64,000 nt of DNA from Alcanivorax sp. DG881. Lineage in GTDB: Bacteria; Pseudomonadota; Gammaproteobacteria; Pseudomonadales; Alcanivoracaceae. Location of the stretch: contig NZ_DS989915.1 in assembly GCF_000155615.1 (NCBI RefSeq), positions 2,374,039 through 2,438,038 of the forward strand, written 5' to 3'. A program made the position numbers and the translations under genes. Under the pieces are notes generated by a model. That model did no database searches. It was not told the DNA's origin and was given only the letters and a program-made list of their open reading frames with translations. Shown here piece after piece: positions 52,201-60,501 of this stretch (within the stretch, counting starts at the first letter, position 1; every line of letters begins with the position of its first letter).

Positions 52201-52782
52201 ATGGCAAGAAAAAAGAGCTTCAATAAAGACGATGTTCTGGAGCGTGCAATGAACCTGTTCTGGAAGCAGGGGTTTCACGCCACCAGCATGCAAGATATTG
52301 TTCAGAACGTCGGGCTGAGCCGCTCTAGTCTTTATGAGTCGTTTGGTAGCAAACAGGGGCTTTTTGACCAGGCTCTGAGTAATTACTGCCGCACTAACAG
52401 GGAGGGAGTTAAGGCCCTGTTGAGTAATGAGAAAAGCGTCAAGTCAGGAATAAGAAACCTGCTTGAGTCATCTATCCACTGCACAATTAGTGATGCAGAC
52501 AAGAAAGGCTGTTTTGTGGTCAATTCAACCACAGAGCTTGTACCGGGGGATGACGAAATGCTGAAGGCGCTTTCAAAAAATAGAGCGTCTTTTGAGAAAG
52601 TGTTTTTCGAATTTCTGCAGAAAGGTCAGGCGACAGGTGAAATACCGCCGAATAAAGACATAAAAACACTGTCGGGTTTGATATATACCGTTTTTTCAGG
52701 GCTCAATGTGATTGCCAAGCTGGAGAAAAGCCCGAAAAAGTTGATGGCCCAGATTGATCAAATTGTTGGCTTGCTGGATTGA
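52201..52782 (+). CDS. TetR-family regulator of the inserted cluster
   Basis: A 193-residue repressor. The DNA-binding head KDDVLERAMNLFWKQGFHAT, then SMQDIVQNVGLSRSSLYESF and GSKQGLFDQAL, is canonical. The C-terminal domain (FVVNSTTELVPGDDEMLKAL) matches the TetR_C subgroup that often controls oxidoreductases responding to quinones or other electrophiles. It converges with the SDR gene and probably recognises the GGAATGATCGTTC sites found before the SDR and before the flavoprotein operon. Confidence 0.88.
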   Translation: MARKKSFNKDDVLERAMNLFWKQGFHATSMQDIVQNVGLSRSSLYESFGSKQGLFDQALSNYCRTNREGVKALLSNEKSVKSGIRNLLESSIHCTISDADKKGCFVVNSTTELVPGDDEMLKALSKNRASFEKVFFEFLQKGQATGEIPPNKDIKTLSGLIYTVFSGLNVIAKLEKSPKKLMAQIDQIVGLLD

Positions 52783-53094
52783 TGTCCGTTGCCTGAGTCG
52801 ACAAATTCGCCTTGGCCTCCCGGTGGGGATAGTAAGAAAGCGAAGCCATTTTGTTGGGTTTTCCGCACGAAATTTCCAGAACCGTCTGTTCAAAGAAGCT
52901 CTGCATGACGCATGCGCCATTGCATCAATGATGCGGTCTAAATAGCGCCGATCCCCGTTTTGCTCTTTCCTCTCTCGCCAGAATACGCCACATCCCTGTT
53001 CTTTTTGATCCTTAATGTAAATGCAAGAGCTATGCATGTGGGAGTGGTCATGCATAGCGTTTTCTCAATGAGAGCTAACAGTCTGACGAATCTG
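52783..53094. other. 312-base gap between converging TetR and SDR genes
   Basis: No supported gene, RNA or clear terminator. Short frames exist but lack ribosome binding sites and family features. The stretch is of mixed composition. Confidence 0.4.
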
Positions 53095-53853
53095 CTAGCC
53101 GGCAAGAATCGGATTGATATTGGCGCCGCCGTCAATGTTGAATTCAGCGCCGGTGACAAAGGCCGCGTCGTCAGAAGCCAGATAGGAAACCAGGCTGGCT
53201 ATCTCGTCGGGCTGCGCAAAGCGCTTGAGGGGAATATTCGCCTGGAGTGCCTGGGCAAAGCCGCCAAGCTCTTCCTGTGACATGCCTGTCTTTCCGAAAA
53301 TCGGGGTTTCAGTCGGACCAGGATTGACAGCATTGACACGGATTTTTCTGGGTGCAAGCTCTGTGGCTGCTGTTCGAGTGTAAGCATTGAGTGCTGCTTT
53401 TGAAGCAGCATAAACAGCGGTCATGGGCATCCCGGTATAGGCATTGATCGATGACAAATTAATGATTGACGCCCCTTCATTGAGAACGGGAAGGAGCTTC
53501 TCAATGGTGAAGATGGCGCCTTTAAAGTTAATCCCCATTTGTTGGTCAAACATTTCTTCCGAAATCTGACCTATTGGTGCCGGTGCGAAGATGCCGGCAT
53601 TAACAAACAGAATGTCGATCGTGCCAAACTCCCTCTTGACTTGATCGACCAGATTATCGATCTGGGACAGGTCCTGAACGTCAGCAACAGCACCGATAAC
53701 AGAGAGGGACTCAGCAGCGGAAGACACCTTGTCAGCTGACCGGCCGGTGATCATTACTTGCGCGCCGAGTTCAGAAAACTTTTTGGCAGTGGCAAAGCCA
53801 ATGCCGCTGTTGCCGCCCGTAATGACAGCCTTCTTTCCTTTCAGGTCATTCAT
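53095..53853 (-). CDS. Short-chain dehydrogenase/reductase
   Basis: A 252-residue classical SDR. It has the cofactor motif TGGNSGIGFATAKKF (TGxxxGIG), NAG in VNAGIFAPA, a Ser in NLSSINAYTG and the catalytic YxxxK in YAASKAALNAY. The C-terminal GAEFNIDGG is the family end signature. The start at 53853 is preceded by AAGGA; the frame extends to 53889 but without support. It is transcribed away from the biosynthetic operon, from a promoter overlapped by an operator, so it is probably a regulon member for detoxifying or reducing a pathway carbonyl. Confidence 0.9.
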   Translation of the reverse strand: MNDLKGKKAVITGGNSGIGFATAKKFSELGAQVMITGRSADKVSSAAESLSVIGAVADVQDLSQIDNLVDQVKREFGTIDILFVNAGIFAPAPIGQISEEMFDQQMGINFKGAIFTIEKLLPVLNEGASIINLSSINAYTGMPMTAVYAASKAALNAYTRTAATELAPRKIRVNAVNPGPTETPIFGKTGMSQEELGGFAQALQANIPLKRFAQPDEIASLVSYLASDDAAFVTGAEFNIDGGANINPILAG

Positions 53854-53900
53854 CCTTTTTCCTTGGTTTGTGTATTTAATGCAGATCATTTCCTTTATTT

Positions 53901-53947
53901 AGGAATGATCGTTCCTGAAAGTATCATGACGTTATTTGGCAGGTCAA
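53901..53947 (-). promoter_or_regulatory. SDR promoter with TetR operator 1
   Basis: On the minus strand -35 TTGACC (53942-53947) and -10 GATACT (53920-53925) are 16 bp apart. Immediately downstream lies the near-perfect palindrome AGGAATGATCGTTCCT (53901-53916), where a repressor would block the transcription start. Confidence 0.72.
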
Positions 53948-54286
53948 ACAGGGCCTGTTTAGTGTGTAAACAAATACAGGGAAAGTGCGAATAGGATCCC
54001 ATTAATGATCACAGAAGGTGCAAATCGTGGGCATTCAGGTAATAGTTGCGCTGGCACTCAGAATGCTTTCGGCGGTGCCTATATTCTGAATATTATTCAG
54101 ATTTTTCTTTGGTACGAGTGTGCCTTTTGTTGAGAAAGAAAGGTTGTCCGGCTAGATAGAGTGCCCAGGAAAGGGCACAAAACTTCAGGTAGCACAGGGA
54201 TGGTGCAAGAAAACCTACGGGTGCTCATATATTTAAATTCTCTGTTGCAAAAGAAATTTTGCTTATGTAGTTTGTTGCCCAATACT
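53948..54286. other. Divergent regulatory region of the cluster
   Basis: AT-rich DNA between the SDR promoter and the second operator. No gene is supported. It must contain the promoter for the flavoprotein operon, but no clear -35/-10 pair was fixed. Confidence 0.4.
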
Positions 54287-54299
54287 GGAATGATCGTTC
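54287..54299. promoter_or_regulatory. TetR operator 2 before the biosynthetic operon
   Basis: GGAATGATCGTTC is identical to the core of the operator at 53902-53914. It lies 39 bases before the first start codon of the operon, which makes a shared regulator very likely. Confidence 0.75.
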
Positions 54300-54338
54300 T
54301 TGTTTGTTTTTGGTTGGACTCCTAAAGGAACTAGGATA

Positions 54339-55586
54339 ATGAGAATTGGTATTGTGGGGGCCGGTGTAGGAGGGCTGACGCTGGCGTTATCTCTGATAGA
54401 TAAGGGCTACAGAGACATACAGATCTACGAAGCGGCAGAAGAGATAAGCGATCTCGGTGTAGGCATTAATATTCTTCCTCATGCCATGCAGGTTATGAGC
54501 GGGCTTGGTTTACTGGCCCCGCTTGTGGCGGCCAGCGTGGAAACGGGCACCCTGAGTTATTACACCCAATGGGGGCAGTTGATCCTTTCAGATGAGAGAG
54601 GGATAAACGCAGGCTACCGTTGGCCTCAGATCTCTATTCATAGATCACAATTAATACAGATACTGCACGCGGCCGTAGTCGAGCGATTAGGTATAGATAG
54701 AATCAAGGCAGGTCACCGTTGTACGGGGTTTTCGTCCACCCCAGGGGCGCCTGCCCAGGCCTACTTTGAGAATGGCCAGGAAGAATTTGATTTACTGATT
54801 GGCTGTGATGGGATTCATTCTGCAATAAGAAAAGAGATGTATCCCAATGAAGGTGATCCCAAATGGGACGGGATTACAATGTGGCGGGCGGTGTCCTATA
54901 TGCCGGCCAACACGATCTTCGAATCCATGATAATTGCCGGAAAATCCGAGCACAGAATGGTTATGTACCCCATCGAGAAGGGCGGGGATGGCCGTTATCT
55001 GGTGAACTGGGTTGCTAAATACAAGACCGCTTCAGCACAGGAAATGCCGCGCCAGGACTGGATACACCAGGCTGAAGATAGCGAGATACCAGAAGATTTC
55101 CGAAAGTTTGATTTTCTGATGGCATCTGAGCTGATCGCTAATGCCGAAGTGATATACAAATACCCTCAGGTAGATCGTGACCCCCTTCCTTCCTGGAATC
55201 TGAATAACGTCACCTTGCTTGGTGATGCCGCTCATCCAATGTACCCCTCTGGCTCCAATGGTGCGTCGCAAGCGATTCTGGATGCTGAATCGTTGTCGCA
55301 GTCACTCATGAGTGAGCCCGGTATCGGCTTGGCGCTTGATCGGTACGATCAAGAGAGAAGGCCAGCGACATCTGAAATCGTCATGAAAAACCGACGGGCA
55401 GGGCCCGAGCGATGTATTGATCTTGTTGAGCAAAGAGCTCCACTTGGTTTTGATCACATTGATGATGTCATCGCTCATGAGGAGCTGCAGTTCATTCTTA
55501 AAGATTACAAGAAAGTCGCGGGGTTTGATCGTGAAAGTCTGGACAAGGTCGAGAGAAAAGCAGCGACCTTGATGGGTGCCAAGTAA
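54339..55586 (+). CDS. PhzS-like FAD-dependent aromatic hydroxylase
   Basis: A 415-residue single-component class A flavoprotein monooxygenase. It has the FAD motif IGIVGAGVGGLTLALSL at the N terminus, the DG motif LIGCDGIHSAIRKEMYP, and the GD motif LLGDAAHPMYPSGSNGASQA. Segments such as WPQISIHRSQL, LVNWVAKY and VDRDPLPSWNL closely follow PhzS of P. aeruginosa, which performs decarboxylative hydroxylation of a phenazine carboxylate. No phenazine core genes are present, so a different aromatic acid, perhaps 4-hydroxybenzoate, is inferred. It is the first gene after the operator. ATG at 54339 follows AAAGGA. Confidence 0.88.
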   Translation: MRIGIVGAGVGGLTLALSLIDKGYRDIQIYEAAEEISDLGVGINILPHAMQVMSGLGLLAPLVAASVETGTLSYYTQWGQLILSDERGINAGYRWPQISIHRSQLIQILHAAVVERLGIDRIKAGHRCTGFSSTPGAPAQAYFENGQEEFDLLIGCDGIHSAIRKEMYPNEGDPKWDGITMWRAVSYMPANTIFESMIIAGKSEHRMVMYPIEKGGDGRYLVNWVAKYKTASAQEMPRQDWIHQAEDSEIPEDFRKFDFLMASELIANAEVIYKYPQVDRDPLPSWNLNNVTLLGDAAHPMYPSGSNGASQAILDAESLSQSLMSEPGIGLALDRYDQERRPATSEIVMKNRRAGPERCIDLVEQRAPLGFDHIDDVIAHEELQFILKDYKKVAGFDRESLDKVERKAATLMGAK

Positions 55587-55622
55587 AAATAAAGAAAAGA
55601 GAAGGGATGTCAGGAGCGGACA

Positions 55623-56273
55623 ATGGATGCCGATAAGGAAGGAAGTAAGGAAGGAAGTGGTTATAGCCACTATCGTTCAAGTCTTGAGTGTGGTGGCCAG
55701 GAAACTGCTAATGCGGACTATTACCCTGATAAGCTGTTGATCAATAAAAACATTAACAAAAACAAATTAAGCCACCTTCAGAAAATACTGTTGATGACTG
55801 ATGGCACGGTGACTGAGCTTCTAGAACATCTTTCTCGCGAGCCGATTGTAATCGAGAAATTGTATCAGGCGATTATCAATAACCATGATGAGGTTCCCGC
55901 ATCACATGCTCACGGCGTATACCAGAATGAAGGCCCTGTATTGATAAGAAAGATAATTCTTAAAGGGAAGCATACAGATAAAAACTATATATATGCTGAG
56001 TCAACAATACTCATTGATAGGCTTCCTGAATGTTTTCGTAATGAATTAATTGATTCGAAAACACCAATTGGAAAGCTTTGGTCAAAGCATAAGCTTGAAA
56101 CATATAAAACAGACTTTTCCGCAGAAAGTGAAAATTCCAATGTTGAGATATCTGGGTACCTTTCGGTTCCAGTCGACAGTGAATTGCTGTCCCGAACATA
56201 TAGTGTTTATTCCTGCGGTGAAAAATCAATGATCATAACCGAGAAGTTCTCTTCGTCTCTTTTTGTTAGTTAG
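55623..56273 (+). CDS. Chorismate lyase-like protein (UbiC/DUF98 fold)
   Basis: A 216-residue protein. After a variable polar N terminus of about 45 residues, the segment LSHLQKILLMTDGTVTELLE starts the chorismate-lyase fold. VLIRKIILKG, then YIYAESTILIDRLPE and TPIGKLWSKHKLET, and a late Glu in SMIITEKFSSSLF, match the conserved blocks of the DUF98/UbiC family. The reaction would be chorismate to 4-hydroxybenzoate plus pyruvate. AGGAG lies 7 bases before the ATG. It follows the PhzS-like gene by 36 bases. Identity is by pattern; remote UTRA-like ligand-binding function is the alternative. Confidence 0.75.
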   Translation: MDADKEGSKEGSGYSHYRSSLECGGQETANADYYPDKLLINKNINKNKLSHLQKILLMTDGTVTELLEHLSREPIVIEKLYQAIINNHDEVPASHAHGVYQNEGPVLIRKIILKGKHTDKNYIYAESTILIDRLPECFRNELIDSKTPIGKLWSKHKLETYKTDFSAESENSNVEISGYLSVPVDSELLSRTYSVYSCGEKSMIITEKFSSSLFVS

Positions 56274-56325
56274 TTATCGACTGCTGCCGGCTAGGCGGTT
56301 TGTGTTCATTATGGGAAGAATGAAT

Positions 56326-57879
56326 ATGGAATCTTCAGACAATATCTATGAGTGTATTGTTGTTGGTGCTGGCCCTGGTGGCATCGTTGCCACGAAAGAG
56401 TTGTTGGAGAACGGATTCGACAACGTGCTCTGCCTGGAACAGTCCGGTGGCATTGGTGGGGTCTTTGCAAAAGGGTATGACAATCTTGAATTAACGTCTT
56501 CGGCAACTTTCAGTATGTTCTCTGATTTTCTTAACAAGCCAGGAGAAGAAAACCATTTCTGGTCAAAAGAAGAGGCCGTGTCTTACTGGAAACGATATGC
56601 GGATCGATTTGATGTAACTCAAAAAATACTCTTTGACACCAAAGTGACCAAGGTAAGCCGCAAGGATGAGGGGGAATGGGTTCTGGAAACGAATTCCCAG
56701 GCGTTTCTGGCCAGGAGGATTGTTCTGGCTACCGGAAACAATAGCGCTGAAAGTTATCCTGGTTGGACTGAAAAATTAACTGATATCGATTATTCGCATT
56801 CAAAGAAATATAAAAACGCAAGTCAGTATGCCGGGAAAAGGGTCCTGGTGGTCGGGGGCGGGGAGTCAGCTTCAGATATTGCTCTTGAGGTTTCTCAGGT
56901 TGCTGATCAGTGCTGGATAAGCTTAAGGGAAAGTGCCGGCTGGGTCGTGCCTAGAAAACGTGGAAAGTATGCCACTGATATTTCAACGCACAGAGGTGTA
57001 TGGGATCTTCCTCGTCACTATGGGGCTTATTTTACTCGACGTTCAATTGAAATTGAAAAATCAAAGAATGACCCTCTTTTCGATGCTGTTGCGATGCTCA
57101 ATAGCCGTATTCCCGACCCAAAAGGAATATGGAGTACTTATGGAACAAAGACCATAGCGCTCGCGGAGGCGATAGCTCATTACAACTGTAAAGTTGTTGA
57201 GGAAGTCACGGAGGTTGAAGACGGCGGTAAACATCTGGTTTGTGCTGATGGAATGAGACTGGAAGATATTGATGCTGTTGTCTTTTCGACAGGCTATAAA
57301 AACATCACCAATTTCATGCCTGAAGAATACCGTCAGTGCGACCCCAGGCATCTTTACAAGCATATGATCCATAAAGATATGGGTGAGTCACTGTGTTGGA
57401 TCGGCGTCGCCAGGCCTGGCTTTGGAAGCCAGTTTCCAATAATGGAGATGCAGGCGCGGTATTTTGCGCTGCTTTGTGCGGGTCGGTTGAAGCTGCCTGA
57501 CGAAGCGGCTATGACGGAATCAATAAAGCAGGACTATGAGGACAACATGGCGCAGTTTGGCAAAAACGCAAAACGGATCCGGAGCCTGGTGGATTACTTC
57601 AGGTACATGGATGGCCTTGCCGACATCATCGGCTGCAAGCCACCGTTAAAGGAATATTTTAGGCGTCACCCGCTTATCTGGCTAACTATTATGTATGGCC
57701 CGACTCAGGCTACCCAGTATCGGTTAGTCGGCCCAGGAAGCAAGAAAAGGGAGGCACACAAAATAATAAAGCAGTTGCCAGTGAGCAAGTTCAACAATGT
57801 GGTAAAGATTGGCTTCAGGATGCGTTTGGCCCATGCGCTGGACTCGATTAACGGTTTTGCTCAACAGAAGCTTCTGTGA
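56326..57879 (+). CDS. FMO-type flavoprotein monooxygenase 1
   Basis: A 517-residue class B flavoprotein. It has the FAD motif VVGAGPGGIVATKELL near the N terminus, an NADPH motif VVGGGESASDIALEV near residue 175, a diverged FMO fingerprint (DIDYSHSKKYKNAS) just before it, and a VFSTGYKN motif late. The block EMQARYFALLC is shared with the second FMO of the cluster, so the two are related. ATG at 56326 is chosen for GGGAAG 7 bases upstream; earlier in-frame ATGs at 56311 and 56320 have poorer spacing. FMO-like halogenases (Bmp5) are one precedent for using 4-hydroxybenzoate. Confidence 0.85.
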   Translation: MESSDNIYECIVVGAGPGGIVATKELLENGFDNVLCLEQSGGIGGVFAKGYDNLELTSSATFSMFSDFLNKPGEENHFWSKEEAVSYWKRYADRFDVTQKILFDTKVTKVSRKDEGEWVLETNSQAFLARRIVLATGNNSAESYPGWTEKLTDIDYSHSKKYKNASQYAGKRVLVVGGGESASDIALEVSQVADQCWISLRESAGWVVPRKRGKYATDISTHRGVWDLPRHYGAYFTRRSIEIEKSKNDPLFDAVAMLNSRIPDPKGIWSTYGTKTIALAEAIAHYNCKVVEEVTEVEDGGKHLVCADGMRLEDIDAVVFSTGYKNITNFMPEEYRQCDPRHLYKHMIHKDMGESLCWIGVARPGFGSQFPIMEMQARYFALLCAGRLKLPDEAAMTESIKQDYEDNMAQFGKNAKRIRSLVDYFRYMDGLADIIGCKPPLKEYFRRHPLIWLTIMYGPTQATQYRLVGPGSKKREAHKIIKQLPVSKFNNVVKIGFRMRLAHALDSINGFAQQKLL

Positions 57880-58835
57880 TGAATATTCGAGTCGCTGACA
57901 TAAGGAAAAGTGTCCTTATTATTCCCAATATTGGGAATTTGACAGTAATGCGTATCGTTTTTTATATGCTTAGCTGTGTCATTCTTTTTAGTCTTGGTGA
58001 GTCCATGCTGAGCCAACAGCCAGCAGATGAATCCTTCATGACCGGTCGTGCTTTATTGTTCTTCTTAATGGGTATTGCTGGTGCGACCATTGCCAGCTCT
58101 ACAGGCGCTGGAGGTGGAATTGTCTTTCTGCCGATATTTATCAGCCAAGGGTTTTCCCCGCTCGAATCGTTGTCCACGAGCATTGCGATACAGTGTTTTG
58201 GCATGAGCTCCGGCGCCTTGGCATGGGTTCAGTATCAGAATAGTGAAAAGGTAAATTTTCCTAATCAGTGGAAAGGGTTTTATCCAGTTCTTCTGGTCGC
58301 TTTACTCTCATCTTGTGCGGGTATTCTTCTGACGCTACGTCTATTGCCCGATCCATATATAGACATAGAACTCCTTTTCTCCGTTTTTTCTTTGTTTGTC
58401 GGTTCATACATTCTGGCAAGAACACTAAAAGTTACTGTTGAATTGAAAGGAAGGGAAAGCGCGCTTTCAAGATTGGAGCTGATGGGGCTTGTTCTGGTTA
58501 GCTTTTTCGGGGGCGTGATTACAGCATGGATATCAGTGGGTGTCGGGGAGTTGCTGCTGATTTTCCTCATCATTATTGGTGTGCGTCTTAATGTGGCCGT
58601 CGCCGTGGCGGTGTGTGTAAGTGCGGTTAGCGTTCTTGCGGCAGTTCCCTACTTTATTTCTAAGCAAGCTATCAGCCTCGATGTCCTGGTTTTCGCTGCT
58701 CCAGGCGCGTTGATAGGGGGCTTTCTCGCTCGACATCTGGCGGTGTGGCTCGGAGCACACAAGCTAAAGATCGCCGCTTCCGGATGGATAATATTGAGTT
58801 CATTACCATACTTAACGTTTCACTTTATAGATTAG
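57879..58835 (+). CDS. TauE/SafE-family permease
   Basis: A 318-residue inner-membrane protein with about eight hydrophobic segments. The repeat signature GATIASSTGAGGGIVFLPIF and its second-half counterpart around ITAWISVGVGELLLIFLI fit TauE/SafE proteins, which move sulfite, sulfonates or organic anions. The start codon overlaps the stop of FMO 1 by one base, so it belongs to the same operon and may export the product or an intermediate. The first 20 residues are atypical, and a later start is possible. Confidence 0.8.
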   Translation: MNIRVADIRKSVLIIPNIGNLTVMRIVFYMLSCVILFSLGESMLSQQPADESFMTGRALLFFLMGIAGATIASSTGAGGGIVFLPIFISQGFSPLESLSTSIAIQCFGMSSGALAWVQYQNSEKVNFPNQWKGFYPVLLVALLSSCAGILLTLRLLPDPYIDIELLFSVFSLFVGSYILARTLKVTVELKGRESALSRLELMGLVLVSFFGGVITAWISVGVGELLLIFLIIIGVRLNVAVAVAVCVSAVSVLAAVPYFISKQAISLDVLVFAAPGALIGGFLARHLAVWLGAHKLKIAASGWIILSSLPYLTFHFID

Positions 58836-58882
58836 ATCTTGATCGTCTCAATGTCTGGGCTTTTAACTAACAGGGGTTTGCA

Positions 58883-59695
58883 ATGGAAATGCGCAGCAAA
58901 GTAAGCATAGGGATAATGGTAATCGGGATGGCGTGGATGCCGTTAGACCTCAAGGCCCATGACTTTTCAAGCCAGCGAGTGGATGCTTCCGGTCAGCTTA
59001 AGCAGGACTGGTACTGGCAAAAAAACAAAGGACGCGGTCGAGGCCGAGATCACGGACATGGTCATGGTCATGGTCACGGCGGAGGTGGGGATGACAGTGG
59101 AAATCATGAGCCTGATATCACTGTGACGTATACCCCCGCAGATGCGCTTGATAACGATTTTGTCACGGAAAGCGGTGAGCTTATCCAGGATATTATCCCG
59201 GACCGGGAGATAGCTCGTCTTCATGCTGCCAGTGAGTATCAGACTATTCCGCTGGAGCGGCATCTTTTACCCGCCTACTACTATTTACCTGCCATGAACA
59301 CGGTTGAAGATTACGTCACAACTGAGGATGAATTCGTCAACATTAACCCGGCTCCTGGTGAGTGGGTGCGCATAATGGAAGGCAAGCGTCACGGCTTCCA
59401 GTCAACCACAGTGGGCATTACCTATACCCAGCAAGGTGGCGGCGCGCCGCTGCATACCCATGAAAGTGAAGAAACCCATGTTCTCAAAGAAAATGGGAAA
59501 GTCAGATACCAATTGGGCAATGAGGTCTTTGAAGTTGAAGGGCCCTACGTGATTAATATCCCGCCCATGGTTCCCCATGCCTTCATGAACCTTAAAGAAG
59601 ATCCCATCGAGCTGGTTGTCTTTTTCCCCTATAACAAATGGGAAGCTGATTTTGTTCAGCATGACGATGCAATGAACTTCTTTACGTTACCCTGA
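58883..59695 (+). CDS. Secreted cupin protein with His/Gly-rich linker
   Basis: A 270-residue exported protein. A signal peptide ends near MPLDLKA. A linker of GRGRGRDHGHGHGHGHGGGG follows, able to bind metal. The C-terminal half holds a cupin: GGGAPLHTHESEETHVLKEN supplies the HxHxxxxE metal ligands, and PPMVPHAFMN supplies the last His. Periplasmic cupins of this kind may be dioxygenases or isomerases acting on a phenolic product. It lies 47 bases after the TauE gene. No close family name is known to me. Confidence 0.78.
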   Translation: MEMRSKVSIGIMVIGMAWMPLDLKAHDFSSQRVDASGQLKQDWYWQKNKGRGRGRDHGHGHGHGHGGGGDDSGNHEPDITVTYTPADALDNDFVTESGELIQDIIPDREIARLHAASEYQTIPLERHLLPAYYYLPAMNTVEDYVTTEDEFVNINPAPGEWVRIMEGKRHGFQSTTVGITYTQQGGGAPLHTHESEETHVLKENGKVRYQLGNEVFEVEGPYVINIPPMVPHAFMNLKEDPIELVVFFPYNKWEADFVQHDDAMNFFTLP

Positions 59696-59702
59696 TTATC
59701 CA

Positions 59703-59733
59703 GCCTCTCACCCATTTGTTTATGTGAGGGAGG
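59703..59733 (+). promoter_or_regulatory. Imperfect hairpin after the cupin gene
   Basis: CCTCTCAC and GTGAGGGAGG pair imperfectly in the 153-base gap before the reductase gene. No T-run follows, so it may stabilise the upstream mRNA or attenuate the operon rather than terminate it. Confidence 0.4.
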
Positions 59734-59848
59734 CGTCAGAATAAATTTCTCTTAATAGCGGATGGTAATGGCTGTTATGGCCTTGCTTTGCCATTTTTAT
59801 GCCTTGGCAGTGTATCCGCGAAACTTGAAAACAAGGAAGTGACTCCTG

Positions 59849-60451
59849 ATGAGCACACTACTTATGGATTGTAGCGCCAGAAACGAGTTGTCGATAAGCA
59901 GGGAGCTGACTCGTTATCTTGCTGAAGGCCTGGGTGAATCGATTACTGATCGTGATTTAGGGAATACCTCCTTTCCTTCTCTTTCTGGGCAAGATTTGAT
60001 TGATCTGCATAACGCGAAGCGTATTGATCGGCCTAGTCTGGTCAGGCATCACTTTTTTGCAGATCAGTTTATCGATGAGCTCCGTAGCGCCACTTCGCTT
60101 GTGGTTGGGGTGCCAATCTATAACTTTACGGTTCCTGCTGTTTTGAAACAGTGGGTCGACTATGTGCTCCAACCCGGTGTGACATTCAAGTACGAGTCGG
60201 GGAGCGCGGTTGGGCTTTGTGACAATCTCCGTAATGTCTACATCGTGACCTCTTCGGGAGGCACTCCGGTAGGTGGAGAAAAAGACTTTGCAAGCTCTTA
60301 CTTCAGCTTTGTTTGCAAATTTATCGGCGCTAGAAACATCGAGCTTATTGATGCGGGCGGATCAAAAAGGGAGCGAGAGCAAATTGTTGTTCAGGCAAGA
60401 TCCCGAATTGATCAAATTCTGTCGAATCAGCGGCTTGTCGCCATCAAGTAA
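59849..60451 (+). CDS. azoR: FMN-dependent NADH:quinone/azo reductase
   Basis: A 200-residue flavodoxin-like enzyme. It has the start block STLLMDCSARNELSISRELT, the substrate/FMN loop GVPIYNFTVPAVLKQWVDYV (P-x-YNF), and the second FMN loop VTSSGGTPV. AzoR-type enzymes reduce quinones by two electrons and detoxify electrophiles; in this cluster a self-protection or biosynthetic quinone-reduction role is plausible. It lies between the cupin and FMO 2 genes. Confidence 0.9.
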   Translation: MSTLLMDCSARNELSISRELTRYLAEGLGESITDRDLGNTSFPSLSGQDLIDLHNAKRIDRPSLVRHHFFADQFIDELRSATSLVVGVPIYNFTVPAVLKQWVDYVLQPGVTFKYESGSAVGLCDNLRNVYIVTSSGGTPVGGEKDFASSYFSFVCKFIGARNIELIDAGGSKREREQIVVQARSRIDQILSNQRLVAIK

Positions 60452-60501
60452 TCAGGCTTTTCAGCCTTGGTATTAACCGTAATGAATAAACGGGAATTAT
60501 T

